Source: Anaeroplasma bactoclasticum
Lineage (GTDB): Bacteria > Bacillota_I > Bacilli_A > Acholeplasmatales > Anaeroplasmataceae
Assembly (NCBI GenBank): GCA_023663825.1
Contig: JAMPGQ010000019.1
Location: 1 to 33,660, forward strand
Direction: 5' to 3'
DNA: 33,660 nucleotides
This document shows, in pieces, positions 7,186 to 15,706 of this stretch (the stretch's first letter is position 1; each line of letters begins with the position of its first letter). Position numbers and translations under genes: made by a program. Under the pieces are notes generated by a model that saw only the letters and a program-made list of their open reading frames with translations, did no database searches and was not told the origin of the DNA.

Positions 7186-8143
7186 AGATATAACTATTCC
7201 TAACCAATTGGTTTTAGCTCCGATGGCTGGAATCACAAATGAAGCATTTCGTATTTTATGTAAAGAAATGGGCTGTGGGTTAGTCGTTGCAGAAATGGTT
7301 AGTGATAAGGCAATTGGGTTTCAAAATGAGCGAACCTTAAAAATGACAAAAGTAAATCCAATAGAACATCCGATTAGTATGCAGATATTTGGTGGAGATG
7401 TAGAGAGTTTAGTTCAAGCTGCAAGGTATATCGATGTTTATAGTGATGCTGATATTATTGATATCAATATGGGATGTCCTGTCAATAAGGTTGCTAAGAA
7501 GTCACATGCTGGTGCTGCATTGTTAACAGATCCAAATTTAATTTTTGAGATTGTTTCAAATGTGGTTGAAAATGTTTCTAAGCCTGTTACAGTAAAAATA
7601 CGTATTGGTTGGGATCTGGATAGCATTAATGCAGTAGAGGTTGCCAAGAAAATAGAGGCGGCAGGAGCTAGCGCTATTACAGTTCATGGAAGAACAAGAA
7701 GTCAGTTTTACTCTGGCAAAGCCGATTTAGAATGGATAAAGAAAGTAAAGGAAGCTGTTTCTATACCTGTGATTGGGAATGGAGATATTGTTAATATAGC
7801 CTCAGCTAAACATATGCTAGAATATACTGGGGTAGATGCCATTGCGATTGGAAGAGGAGCATTAGGAAATCCTTTTATATTTAGAGAGTTATATAATTAT
7901 TTTAAAGAAGGCTTGATAGTTGATAAGCCTAGCAATAAAGAGATTCTTGACACAATAAAAAAACATCACCAGTTATTACTAGAATTAAAAGGCGAAAAGC
8001 TTGCTCTATTAGAGATGCGAGGTCATGTGGCTTGGTATTTAAAAGGAAAGCCTGGAAGTGCGAAAATCAAAGATTTATGTAATAAGCAAACTTCCTTTTC
8101 AGAAGTTTTGACAATTTTAGAGAGTTATTTTAATGGAATTTAG
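7169..8143 (+). CDS. dusB: tRNA-dihydrouridine synthase
   Basis: A 324-residue FMN-dependent TIM-barrel enzyme that reduces uridines in the D-loop of tRNA. Visible motifs: APMAGITNEAF near the N-terminus (flavin binding); NMGCPVNKVAKKSHAGAAL with the catalytic cysteine; VKIRIGWD; VHGRTRSQFYSGKADLEWI; and GNGDI with AIAIGRGALGNPF (phosphate binding). The C-terminal helical tRNA-binding extension is present. I chose ATG 7169 (MQWKIRDITIP) over 7160 because GGATGA lies 8 nt ahead of it. DusB is the closest subfamily from the motifs, but Dus subfamily and target position cannot be settled by eye. Confidence 0.92.
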   Translation: MQWKIRDITIPNQLVLAPMAGITNEAFRILCKEMGCGLVVAEMVSDKAIGFQNERTLKMTKVNPIEHPISMQIFGGDVESLVQAARYIDVYSDADIIDINMGCPVNKVAKKSHAGAALLTDPNLIFEIVSNVVENVSKPVTVKIRIGWDLDSINAVEVAKKIEAAGASAITVHGRTRSQFYSGKADLEWIKKVKEAVSIPVIGNGDIVNIASAKHMLEYTGVDAIAIGRGALGNPFIFRELYNYFKEGLIVDKPSNKEILDTIKKHHQLLLELKGEKLALLEMRGHVAWYLKGKPGSAKIKDLCNKQTSFSEVLTILESYFNGI

Positions 8144-8193
8144 GAGTTTCTTTTTTATGATAACCCTTTCATATTTTTTAAGGGATTTGCTTG

Positions 8194-8202
8194 TGTTATA
8201 AT
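8194..8202 (+). promoter_or_regulatory. Extended -10 promoter of prs-pth
   Basis: TGTTATAAT at 8194-8202 is an extended -10 with a perfect TATAAT. No good -35 is visible 16-18 nt upstream, where the sequence is T-rich. A weak CCCTT/AAGGG dyad (8164-8168/8180-8184) precedes it. The leader would be about 30 nt. Confidence 0.6.
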
Positions 8203-8238
8203 AAAGATGAAGAAAATGAGAATCGGAGGATATTTCTC

Positions 8239-9222
8239 GTGGCAATCTTATTAGGAAAAAAAGTAAAAATATTTAGCTTATCTGCAAATAGACCTCTAGC
8301 CGAGGAAATTGCAGATTCTATTGGCGTTCCATTATCTAGCTGTGATATTATGCATTTCGCTGATGGAGAGATTAATGTTCAGATCAATGAAACTGTTCGA
8401 GGACATCACGTATTTATTATTCAACCAACCTCAAAACCAGTAAATGATCATTTGATGGAACTATTAATTATGTGTGATGCTTTAAAGCGTGCATCTGCAA
8501 AAACGATTAATCTAGTTATTCCATATTATGGCTATAGTAGACAGGATCGTAAGACAAGAAGTCGTCAGCCTATTACTGCAAAGCTTGTGGCAGATTTATT
8601 ACAAAAAGCAGGAGCAAATCGTGTAATTTGTATGGATATTCATGCAGCACAAATTCAAGGCTTCTTTGATATTCCTGTGGACAACTTTATGGGACTTCCA
8701 ATTTTAGCCAATTATTTAATTGATAAAAATTTAAAGGATGTTGTTGTCGTATCTCCAGATCATGGTGGAACGACTCGTGCTAGAGAGTTAGCTAAGGTTT
8801 TAGATACAACAATAGCTATCATTGATAAACGTAGACCAGAACCAAATAAGGCTGAGATTATGAATATCATTGGTAATATAGAAGGTAAAAATTGCATTTT
8901 GATTGATGATATGTGTGATACTGCTGGAACTCTTACTGCAGGTGCAGAAGCTTTAAATAAAGCAGGTGCTAAATCTGTATATGCAGTTTGTACACATGGA
9001 GTTCTTTCTGGTAATGCAATTGAACGTATTCAAAATTCTTGTTTAAAGGAAATGATTATTACTAACACGATTCATTTAGATGAGGATAAGAAAATTGATA
9101 AGATTAAGGTTTTATCTGTAGGAACATTACTAGGACATGGTATCCTAAGAATATTATCTGATGAGCCCCTATCCGGTTTATTTACCTATTCCTACGATAA
9201 ATCCAAAAGAGAATTACTATAA
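8239..9222 (+). CDS. prs: Ribose-phosphate pyrophosphokinase (PRPP synthase)
   Basis: A 327-residue protein from a GTG start at 8239, supported by CGGAGGA at 8224-8230, 8 nt ahead. Earlier in-frame codons overlap the promoter and do not look like protein. It makes 5-phosphoribosyl 1-diphosphate from ribose 5-phosphate and ATP for purine, pyrimidine, histidine, tryptophan and NAD synthesis. Motifs: [11 protein letters not shown] near the N-terminus, [25 protein letters not shown] (ATP loop), [16 protein letters not shown], and the PRPP-binding loop [10 protein letters not shown]. Its stop overlaps the pth start by one base (TAATG). The prs-pth neighbourhood followed later by spoVT echoes the Bacillus prs-ctc-pth-fin-mfd-spoVT order with genes replaced. 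Confidence 0.96.
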   Translation: MAILLGKKVKIFSLSANRPLAEEIADSIGVPLSSCDIMHFADGEINVQINETVRGHHVFIIQPTSKPVNDHLMELLIMCDALKRASAKTINLVIPYYGYSRQDRKTRSRQPITAKLVADLLQKAGANRVICMDIHAAQIQGFFDIPVDNFMGLPILANYLIDKNLKDVVVVSPDHGGTTRARELAKVLDTTIAIIDKRRPEPNKAEIMNIIGNIEGKNCILIDDMCDTAGTLTAGAEALNKAGAKSVYAVCTHGVLSGNAIERIQNSCLKEMIITNTIHLDEDKKIDKIKVLSVGTLLGHGILRILSDEPLSGLFTYSYDKSKRELL

Positions 9223-9788
9223 TGAAACTAATTGTGGGATTAGGAAATCCTGGTGCGCAATATGAACAAACAAGACACAATGTTGGTTTTATGGCAATAG
9301 ATGCCTTTGCCGAACAGCATAATGCAACCTTTCGTTTAGAACCAAAGCTAAAGGGAATGCTTGCAAGCCTCACTATAGATGGGAATAAAGCATTTTTGTT
9401 AAAACCCATGACCTTTATGAATCTTTCTGGAGAAAGTGTAAGGGCTGTAAAGGAGTATTACAAGATTGCTGTTGAAGATATTTTAATCATCTCTGATGAT
9501 TTAGATTCTCATAATGGACGAGTACGCTTACGTGCTGATGGTAGTGCTGGTGGACATAATGGTCATAAAGATATTATTGCACATTTAGGAACAGAAGAGT
9601 ATAAAAGAATTAAAATAGGAATTGGTAGAAGTGAAGTAATTCCAGTCATTGATTGGGTATTACAAAAATTTAGCAAAGATGAATTGCCAGAAATTAACGC
9701 TGCTATAGAAAAGGCAAATCTTGCTATACAGGATTTTATATCAGGAGTAGCATTTAATAAAATATCCTCACTATATTCCAGTAAATAA
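9222..9788 (+). CDS. pth: Peptidyl-tRNA hydrolase
   Basis: A 188-residue protein of normal length that recycles tRNA from peptidyl-tRNAs dropped by ribosomes. Catalytic and binding motifs are intact: GLGNPG with N9, TRHNVGF with the catalytic H19, the MTFMNLSG segment, the ISDDLD acidic motif, and GGHNGHKDI. Translation is coupled to prs by the one-base overlap. A good terminator follows directly, so prs and pth form a two-gene unit. Confidence 0.96.
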   Translation: MKLIVGLGNPGAQYEQTRHNVGFMAIDAFAEQHNATFRLEPKLKGMLASLTIDGNKAFLLKPMTFMNLSGESVRAVKEYYKIAVEDILIISDDLDSHNGRVRLRADGSAGGHNGHKDIIAHLGTEEYKRIKIGIGRSEVIPVIDWVLQKFSKDELPEINAAIEKANLAIQDFISGVAFNKISSLYSSK

Positions 9789-9795
9789 AATAGGA

Positions 9796-9823
9796 GTCAT
9801 ATCAAAATTTGATATGGCTTTTT
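9796..9823 (+). terminator. Terminator of prs-pth
   Basis: GTCATATCA (9796-9804) pairs with TGATATGGC (9810-9818) with one T-G wobble around a 5-nt loop, followed by five T's (9819-9823). It begins 8 nt after the pth stop. Confidence 0.88.
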
Positions 9824-9886
9824 ATGTTTTTAGAAAAAATCATAGAAATCTTTATCAATTAAAGAATTTAAAATAAACGTGTATTA

Positions 9887-9895
9887 TGGTATAAT
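9887..9895 (+). promoter_or_regulatory. Extended -10 promoter of the PHP/phosphoesterase/EI-like operon
   Basis: TGGTATAAT at 9887-9895 is an extended -10 with a perfect TATAAT. There is no clear -35. The AGGGGGTG ribosome-binding site at 9911-9918 follows. The next three genes overlap or nearly abut, so this is probably their main promoter. Confidence 0.6.
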
Positions 9896-9925
9896 GGGTT
9901 AGTAAATGAAAGGGGGTGTAACTAT

Positions 9926-10750
9926 ATGATACATGCAAACTACCATAGTCATTTGGTTTATTGTAATCATGCCAAAGGTCATGCAGAAGATTATATAAAA
10001 ATTGCATTAAAGCATAATTTTATAGAACTTGGCATTTCCGATCATGCCCCGCTTTTACCATGCTTTATGAGTAGCTTTGAATTTGAACGCTTCGGACGTA
10101 ATTATCATACTATGACCTTAGACACTGCTTTAACAAAATATTTGCCAGAGGTAGAAGAAGCAAAAAGAAAGTATGAAGGACAAATTAAGATTTTGTCTGC
10201 CTTTGAGATTGAATATTTTTCAACCAGTGAATTTTTTGCAAGATATTTAAGAAAGAAAGTGGATTATTTAAATTTGGGAGTTCACATGTTTGAGTATAAA
10301 GATCAAATCTTAAATAGTTATTATCAAGTAGACACAACTACAATTTATGCTTATATGGATGCTGCAATTAAAGGAATGAAGACAGGACTATTTAATGTGC
10401 TTGTACACCCTGATTTGTTTATGTATGCGTATAAGGATAAAAATAGGGAACGCAAGTTTGATGAGCATTGTGCGTATGTTTCAAAAAAAATTATTGAAAC
10501 TGCGATTGAATGCAATGTATATTTAGAACTCAATGCTAACGGAATAAATAATTCGAGATTTTCTCCTGAATGGCTATATCCATGTAGAGAGTTTTGGGAA
10601 ATCGCAAAGGAGTATCCAGATTTAAAAATTATTATAGGAGCGGATGCTCATGACCCAGAGGCACTAGTTTGTGATTATATTCGTCAGGCAGAAGAGTTTG
10701 CAAAGGAGTTGGGCTTGAAGGTTGAAGATACAATGGAGGTAAATCATTGA
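9926..10750 (+). CDS. PHP-domain phosphatase (histidinol-phosphatase-like)
   Basis: A 274-residue PHP-domain metal-dependent phosphoesterase. The metal-binding motifs occur in the expected order: HSH near the N-terminus, SDHAP, FEIEYF, LGVHMF, VLVHPD and GADAHDP. Overall it matches the HisK/HisJ-type histidinol-phosphatase layout. No other his genes are nearby, so a role in histidine synthesis is not supported by context, and these proteins are often generic phosphatases. AGGGGGTG at 9911-9918 sets the start. The stop overlaps the next gene by one base (TGATG), indicating translational coupling with a second phosphoesterase. Confidence 0.8.
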   Translation: MIHANYHSHLVYCNHAKGHAEDYIKIALKHNFIELGISDHAPLLPCFMSSFEFERFGRNYHTMTLDTALTKYLPEVEEAKRKYEGQIKILSAFEIEYFSTSEFFARYLRKKVDYLNLGVHMFEYKDQILNSYYQVDTTTIYAYMDAAIKGMKTGLFNVLVHPDLFMYAYKDKNRERKFDEHCAYVSKKIIETAIECNVYLELNANGINNSRFSPEWLYPCREFWEIAKEYPDLKIIIGADAHDPEALVCDYIRQAEEFAKELGLKVEDTMEVNH

Positions 10751-12075
10751 TGCAAAAAACAATTATCAAAGAAAACTATGAATATTGGTATTTTGATCAA
10801 CAAAAAGAGTATTTTGATATGGTTGATCAAATGTTAAATGATGGATATCAGATTACAGATTCCATTCATCTATGTGTAGAGTTAACAAAAGAGGATAAGA
10901 GTTATTTATTGTCTTTTATTCTTATAGAAGTAGTAGATGAAAATATTAAGGAAACACTTCGTCATCTTGATAAAGAATACAAGCTAGTATATCCAAACTA
11001 TGATCATTGTATATTAAATACGATTTCCTCTATCCGCAAGCAATTTAATGGTAAACCAAATTATGCATTAGATGAGCATATGGAAGTCATTTTCAAAGAA
11101 AAGAGATACAAGAATGTTATTGTTATGTTATTAGATGGAATGGGAGAGAATATATTAGAAAATAATTTAGAGCCAGATTCTTTTTTAAGATGTCACCATC
11201 TTTATACAAACACTGCGATATATCCCTCCACTACTGCAGCATCTACAACAGCTACAATATCAGGCTTATCTCCAATTAGAACAGGCTGGTTAGGATGGCA
11301 GAATTACTTTAAAGAAATTAAAAAAAATATTATTCTATTTAGTGGAAAGGATTATTTTACTAATGAACCAACAGGCTTTAGTGGTTATAAGGCTTTACAC
11401 TATGAACCATTTTATGCAGACCTAAAGGTAAATGGCTCTATGCATCACCCTAACTTTAAGAAGCATAAAAAGAATTTCAAAAAGGTTTTAAAGAATAGTT
11501 TAAGAGCTATCAAAAAGAAAAAACAAAATGTACAATATGTTTATTTCACCGATCCAGATGGTATGATGCATGAGCTTGGAACCTTTGATGAGAGAGTTGT
11601 TGCTAAATTAAAGGAAATGGACGATACTTTAACTTGGTATGCCCAAAAACTTCCTAAGGATACACTTTTAGTGATTAGTGCTGACCATGGACATACAAAT
11701 ATAAAAAACATTGAATTTTATAATTGTACGCCTCTTTTAAAAATGTTAAATCGTCGGCCCTCTAATGATTCTAGATGTATTACCTTTAGTGTTAAGAAAG
11801 AATATAGAACCGTTTTTCCTAAATTATTTAAAGATTTGTTTGGATATGCTTATGACATTATGCCTTCTAGTGAGGCAATACACTTAGAATTTTTCGGTAA
11901 AAAAGAAGAAATTCCCCATACAAGAGTTTATGATTTTTTAGCAGATTATGTGGCAATTGCCAAGAATGAGTATTGTTTTAACTATAAAGGAGAAGAACCC
12001 ATTGAATTTAAAAGTCATCATGCAGGTATAACTGCAGATGAAATGTTAGTACCTGTAGTTGTATATAGGAAGTGA
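10750..12075 (+). CDS. Alkaline-phosphatase-superfamily phosphodiesterase/pyrophosphatase
   Basis: A 441-residue protein with a roughly 110-residue N-terminal part I do not recognise, then a type I phosphodiesterase/nucleotide pyrophosphatase fold. Visible site motifs: VMLLDGMG with metal ligand D129; YPSTTAASTTA with the candidate nucleophile Thr161/162; FTDPDGMMHELG; SADHGH; and HHAG near the C-terminus. There is no signal peptide, so it is probably cytosolic. The ATG at 10750 shares a base with the upstream stop. A TTG at 10747 is closer to the ideal distance from GGAGG (10735-10739) and cannot be excluded. It sits between a PHP phosphatase and an Enzyme I-like protein. The substrate is unknown. 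Confidence 0.8.
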   Translation: MQKTIIKENYEYWYFDQQKEYFDMVDQMLNDGYQITDSIHLCVELTKEDKSYLLSFILIEVVDENIKETLRHLDKEYKLVYPNYDHCILNTISSIRKQFNGKPNYALDEHMEVIFKEKRYKNVIVMLLDGMGENILENNLEPDSFLRCHHLYTNTAIYPSTTAASTTATISGLSPIRTGWLGWQNYFKEIKKNIILFSGKDYFTNEPTGFSGYKALHYEPFYADLKVNGSMHHPNFKKHKKNFKKVLKNSLRAIKKKKQNVQYVYFTDPDGMMHELGTFDERVVAKLKEMDDTLTWYAQKLPKDTLLVISADHGHTNIKNIEFYNCTPLLKMLNRRPSNDSRCITFSVKKEYRTVFPKLFKDLFGYAYDIMPSSEAIHLEFFGKKEEIPHTRVYDFLADYVAIAKNEYCFNYKGEEPIEFKSHHAGITADEMLVPVVVYRK

Positions 12076-12079
12076 TGAA

Positions 12080-13576
12080 ATGAGTAGTTATTCAGGGAAG
12101 GTATTATCTGAGGGAGTGGCTATTGGAAAAGCACTCACCTTTAGTTATCGGTTTTTAAAACAAAAAACCACCCAACCTACAGAGGAAAAAGAAAAACTAA
12201 AAAAAGCACTTGAGGATTCTATAAAAGAATTAGAAAATTTAAAAAATGCTCACAAAGAAAACGAAGAGTACATTTCTATGCAAATTCTTTTACTTAGTGA
12301 CCCTACACTATTAACTAATGCAAACAAAGAAATTGATAAGAATCTTTCTGCAGAACAAAGTGTCTCTAATGTGCTACAGGAAATTATGAATTCATTGATG
12401 GATTCTACTAGCAGCTATTTGAAAGAACGTGTCATGGATTTTTCAGATATTAAGGAACGTATATTGAGAAATCTTATAGGAACACAACACTTAAGTATAC
12501 AGTCAGATTTTATATTAGTTGCAGAAGAATTATACCCTTCTTTTTTAATTCAGCATAAAAACAACATTTTAGGAATTATCACGCTTAATGGTGGATATAG
12601 CTCCCATGGGGCAATTCTTTGTCGTCAATTTAATATTCCCTATATGATTTCTGATGTGGAAGTTAAAGAAGGGGAAACCATAATCTTAGATACCAGAAAA
12701 CAACAAATTATTACTTCTCCTCAAGAAGCAGAAATCCTCTATTATCAAGAGGTCATACAAAAATTATCTGAAGAAAGCTTTGAGGCTGTTGAGCATCGCC
12801 CATATCAATTTTTAGCAAATCTATCTGATAACAGTGAATTAGGAAAAGTAAAAGAATATGGTTTTGATGGCATAGGATTATATCGAACAGAAATGATATT
12901 TATGAATAGTGATCGCCCCTATACATTAGAAGAACAATATGAGATTTATAGTGAAGCTGTTGAAACTATGCAAAATAAAAGTATTTGCTTTAGAACATTT
13001 GATATAGGAGATGATAAGCAACTATCTTATATTAAAGCTTCTAAAAAGGGTGTCGATAACTATATTCTTAACCCAAGTATATTTGAAACACAAATTAAAG
13101 CAATTATAAAATCAAATCATTATAATACAGTTAAAATTATGTTTCCTATGATTTACACATCAAGTGAATTTAAATTTTTAAAAAAATGGGTACTTCAAAT
13201 TCAAAGAAAAATGAAGGATACTTCACATATGGAATTTGGAATCATGCTAGAAACAGAAGAAGCATTGCGTTCTATCGAAACCTTTAAAGATGTGGATTTT
13301 ATTTCTATTGGTACAAATGATTTGGTGCTTTCTATCTATCATATTAGAAGAGATGTTCAAACTGCAGATATGCAAGAATATTTAAAAGATTTAATTGCCA
13401 AATTAAAACGGGTTGTAAATTTCACTAAAGAGAATAATATTACTTTATCTATTTGTGGAGAACTCGCAGCCATAGAACCAGCATTGAAAGAATTTATGTG
13501 TATAGGCATCACAAACTATTCTGTTGCAGCACCAGCAATTAAGGTATTAAATCATGTTTATAAAGAATTTTTTTAA
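12080..13576 (+). CDS. Divergent PTS Enzyme I-like protein (PEP-protein phosphotransferase family)
   Basis: A 498-residue protein starting 4 nt after the previous stop (AGGA at 12067-12070). It has the domain order of Enzyme I: an N-terminal HPr-binding and phosphohistidine region, then a PEP-binding TIM barrel. Retained: GGYSSHGAILCR with phospho-accepting H176, GIGLYRTEMIF (R269), RTFDIGDDK (R305), IMFPMI, GIMLETEEA (E391), SIGTNDL (N413, D414) and CGELAA (C459). Typical EI is about 570 residues. Here the NPFLGxRxxR segment that supplies a PEP-phosphate-binding arginine is missing: DNYILNPSIFETQ stands in its place. Other barrel motifs are also off consensus. There is no HPr or PTS permease gene nearby. 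It may be a regulatory or specialised paralogue, or a degenerate EI, so I withhold the symbol ptsI. Confidence 0.82.
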   Translation: MSSYSGKVLSEGVAIGKALTFSYRFLKQKTTQPTEEKEKLKKALEDSIKELENLKNAHKENEEYISMQILLLSDPTLLTNANKEIDKNLSAEQSVSNVLQEIMNSLMDSTSSYLKERVMDFSDIKERILRNLIGTQHLSIQSDFILVAEELYPSFLIQHKNNILGIITLNGGYSSHGAILCRQFNIPYMISDVEVKEGETIILDTRKQQIITSPQEAEILYYQEVIQKLSEESFEAVEHRPYQFLANLSDNSELGKVKEYGFDGIGLYRTEMIFMNSDRPYTLEEQYEIYSEAVETMQNKSICFRTFDIGDDKQLSYIKASKKGVDNYILNPSIFETQIKAIIKSNHYNTVKIMFPMIYTSSEFKFLKKWVLQIQRKMKDTSHMEFGIMLETEEALRSIETFKDVDFISIGTNDLVLSIYHIRRDVQTADMQEYLKDLIAKLKRVVNFTKENNITLSICGELAAIEPALKEFMCIGITNYSVAAPAIKVLNHVYKEFF

Positions 13577-13629
13577 AAATGTTTAAATTTGTAAGTTTTT
13601 GTAAATACTACCTAATGGATGTGATATTT

Positions 13630-14145
13630 ATGAGAACTATGGGCATCGTTAGAAGAATCGATGAACTTGGTAGAATTGTAATTCCTAAGGAGGTACGTAA
13701 AAGACTTCGTATGGATAGTGGAGATTTAGTAGACATTAGTGTTGAAGAGGATAATGTTGTATTATCTAAGTTTCATCCATTAAATCATGATCAAGAAATG
13801 GTTGCATCATTTTGTGATTCTTTAAAGGAAAGCTATCAGATAGATCTTATCATTACTAACCTACAAAAAGTCATTTATTCCACATTAGATGATGACATAA
13901 ATGATGAGGAATTAGATTCGGAATTTTTAAAACGAATTCATTCCTATATTGAAAAAGAAATATCAGCTTTAAATAAATTAATTTTAACTAAAAACTATAC
14001 TATAGATAAAGATTGTATCTGTTATGAAATTCATATAGAAAATGAATTGTTTGGATATTTAATTTTATTAGATAGTATGATTAGTAAAAAACAAAAGGAT
14101 ATAGCTGGTTTCGTTTTAAATTATTTTGATAAAATATTTAAATAA
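13630..14145 (+). CDS. spoVT: AbrB-family sporulation regulator SpoVT
   Basis: A 171-residue protein. The ATG at 13630 (MRTMGIVRRIDELGRIVIPKEVR) is chosen for GGATG at 13617-13621, 8 nt ahead. An earlier in-frame ATG at 13579 adds residues unlike the family. Residues 1-50 are a swapped-hairpin AbrB DNA-binding domain; the rest fits the degenerate GAF-like C-terminal domain of SpoVT, which is 178 residues in Bacillus. In the known system SpoVT is a forespore regulator that tunes sigma-G genes and germination. Its position downstream of prs-pth resembles the Bacillus order, which supports SpoVT over AbrB or Abh. With spoIIE it is the second sporulation marker in the window. Confidence 0.88.
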   Translation: MRTMGIVRRIDELGRIVIPKEVRKRLRMDSGDLVDISVEEDNVVLSKFHPLNHDQEMVASFCDSLKESYQIDLIITNLQKVIYSTLDDDINDEELDSEFLKRIHSYIEKEISALNKLILTKNYTIDKDCICYEIHIENELFGYLILLDSMISKKQKDIAGFVLNYFDKIFK

Positions 14146-14355
14146 TTAAAGAGGAGACTCTATAAAATATATTTTAACTAGATTTAAAGGAAAGAATAAT
14201 CCATCTTCCTATATCGCAACTCAATTTCAAGAGTCTTAGATGTTAAATTAAAAATAGAGGTAAAATAAAGATAAAAGATTTTTATAGCATAAATGATTTA
14301 GTTATGATAAAATTACGTTATGCACTTGTTTGGACTTTTAAAGAAAGGATAAAAA
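14146..14355 (+). other. Intergenic stretch with a possible gene remnant
   Basis: 210 nt without a convincing gene. A Shine-Dalgarno-like AGAGGAG near 14149 precedes an open frame that reads ILTRFKGKNNPSSYIATQFQES and ends at the TAG at 14237-14239, but there is no ATG, GTG or TTG in a fitting position. It looks like a broken N-terminus or a chance frame. AGACTCT near 14155 and AGAGTCT near 14230 form a distant inverted repeat. A TG-A-TAAAAT (14305-14313) could be an extended -10 for the transporter gene. Confidence 0.35.
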
Positions 14356-15600
14356 TTGGCTAGTTCTAATTTGGGTATTGAGATGGTTAACATATTAAGA
14401 AAGCTTTTTATCAAGAATTACCAAAATACAGCTGAAGAAAAGGTGAGAGTGGCTCATGGTAAGCTGGCTAGTGTATTTGGGATTTTATCAAATTTAGTTC
14501 TATTTATTATCAAGCTTTTTGCGGGTATTCTTTCTACAAGCATTTCTATTATTGCGGATAGTATAAACAATCTTTCTGATATGGGCTCATCCTTAATCAC
14601 TTTAGTTGGATTTAAATTAGCTAGTGCTCCAGCAGATGAAGAACATCCCTATGGACATCAACGTATTGAATATATTACAGGTTTAGTTGTCTCTATTATA
14701 ATTTTATTTGTCGGTGGAAGTTTATTAAAAACATCCATTGAAAAAATGATTAATTATACACCATCTACAATAGATCATATAATACTCTATATTTCGATAG
14801 GAATATTGACTGTCTCCATATTGATTAAATTATGGCAAGCTTATTTTAATTATAAGATGGGAAAAATTATAAATTCAATTGCTTTAAAAGCGACAAGCAA
14901 GGATAGCTTAAATGATTGTATCTCTACATCTGCACTTTTAATAGGTAATATTATATTATTATTTGTCCACAATATTCCTTTTAGTTTAGATGGTCTGTTA
15001 GGTATTTTGGTTTCATTATTTATACTTGTTTCGGGTATTAAACTTATCAAAGAAACGATTGATCCGTTGATTGGTGTTTCTACAAATGAGGAATTTATTC
15101 AAAAGATTCTTAACGTTATTAAAGAGGAACCACTAGTATTAGGATATCATGACTTGGTATGTCATATGTATGGGCCGACAAAATGCTTTATGACTTTACA
15201 TGTTGAGGTTGATGGAAATCTAAAAATGATGGTAGTACATGAGGCAATAGATGATTTAGAGCGTAAGATAGGTGAACATTTTGGAGTAGAACTTACTATT
15301 CATATGGATCCAATTGAAATTGATAACGAGGTTACAAATGAATTAAGAAGAAGAGTAAAGGAAGCAATTCAAGAAATTCACTCAAGTCTTTCTATGCATG
15401 ACTTTAGAGTTGTAATGGGAGATGAACATATAAATCTTATATTTGATTTAGTTCGTCCATATAAATTTAAAATAACTGATGAGCAAATTCTAAGAAGTTT
15501 ACAAGAAAAATTTAGTAATGAAGCAAAAAAATATCATTTTATTATTGATTTTGATTACTCCTTTTATGATGACAAAAACAATGAGGAATATGAAGAATAG
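14356..15600 (+). CDS. Cation diffusion facilitator, manganese-type candidate
   Basis: A 414-residue inner-membrane metal/proton antiporter of the CDF family. The TTG start is supported by AAAGGA at 14344-14349, 6 nt ahead; an ATG at 14383 is the alternative. About six membrane segments lie between residues 35 and 235, with the family motif HPYGHQRIEY between TM2 and TM3. The transport site reads N71-x-x-x-D75 in TM2 and D183-x-x-x-D187 in TM5. Aligned by eye to FieF, the TM5 histidine typical of zinc and iron CDFs is an aspartate, which points to manganese. After the usual cytosolic dimer domain there are about 100 extra residues with a second ferredoxin-like look (RRRVKEAIQEI ... IIDFDYSFYDD), and many CDFs lack this. 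No yybP-ykoY manganese riboswitch is evident upstream. It is a single-gene unit. Confidence 0.88.
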   Translation: MASSNLGIEMVNILRKLFIKNYQNTAEEKVRVAHGKLASVFGILSNLVLFIIKLFAGILSTSISIIADSINNLSDMGSSLITLVGFKLASAPADEEHPYGHQRIEYITGLVVSIIILFVGGSLLKTSIEKMINYTPSTIDHIILYISIGILTVSILIKLWQAYFNYKMGKIINSIALKATSKDSLNDCISTSALLIGNIILLFVHNIPFSLDGLLGILVSLFILVSGIKLIKETIDPLIGVSTNEEFIQKILNVIKEEPLVLGYHDLVCHMYGPTKCFMTLHVEVDGNLKMMVVHEAIDDLERKIGEHFGVELTIHMDPIEIDNEVTNELRRRVKEAIQEIHSSLSMHDFRVVMGDEHINLIFDLVRPYKFKITDEQILRSLQEKFSNEAKKYHFIIDFDYSFYDDKNNEEYEE

Positions 15601-15610
15601 TAGAAATTGA

Positions 15611-15642
15611 AAAACTAGGATAACAGTAGAATCCTGGTTTTT
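15611..15642 (+). terminator. Terminator after the CDF gene
   Basis: AAAACTAGGAT (15611-15621) pairs with ATCCTGGTTTT (15631-15641) with one T-G wobble, 9-nt loop, ending in TTTTT (15638-15642). Confidence 0.85.
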
Positions 15643-15653
15643 ATTATGAGATA

Positions 15654-15692
15654 AAAAAACTAAAATATTTTAGTGTGGCTCATTTTTTAGTT
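15654..15692. repeat. Nested inverted repeats upstream of the propeller gene
   Basis: A perfect 16-bp palindrome ACTAAAATATTTTAGT lies at 15659-15674. AAAAAACTAAAA (15654-15665) can instead pair with TTTTTTAGTTT (15682-15692). The site lies 15 bp upstream of the -35 of the next gene, so it could be an operator, or a back-up terminator for the transporter gene. Confidence 0.45.
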
Positions 15693-15706
15693 TGTTATAT
15701 AGCCAT

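Noticed and set aside
8164-8184. CCCTT/AAGGG dyad as the dusB terminator
   Set aside because: Only 5 bp with an 11-nt loop, and the T run is inside the loop, not after the stem.
9926-10750. Assignment as hisK within a histidine operon
   Set aside because: No other his genes are near. The PHP motifs support a phosphatase but not the substrate.
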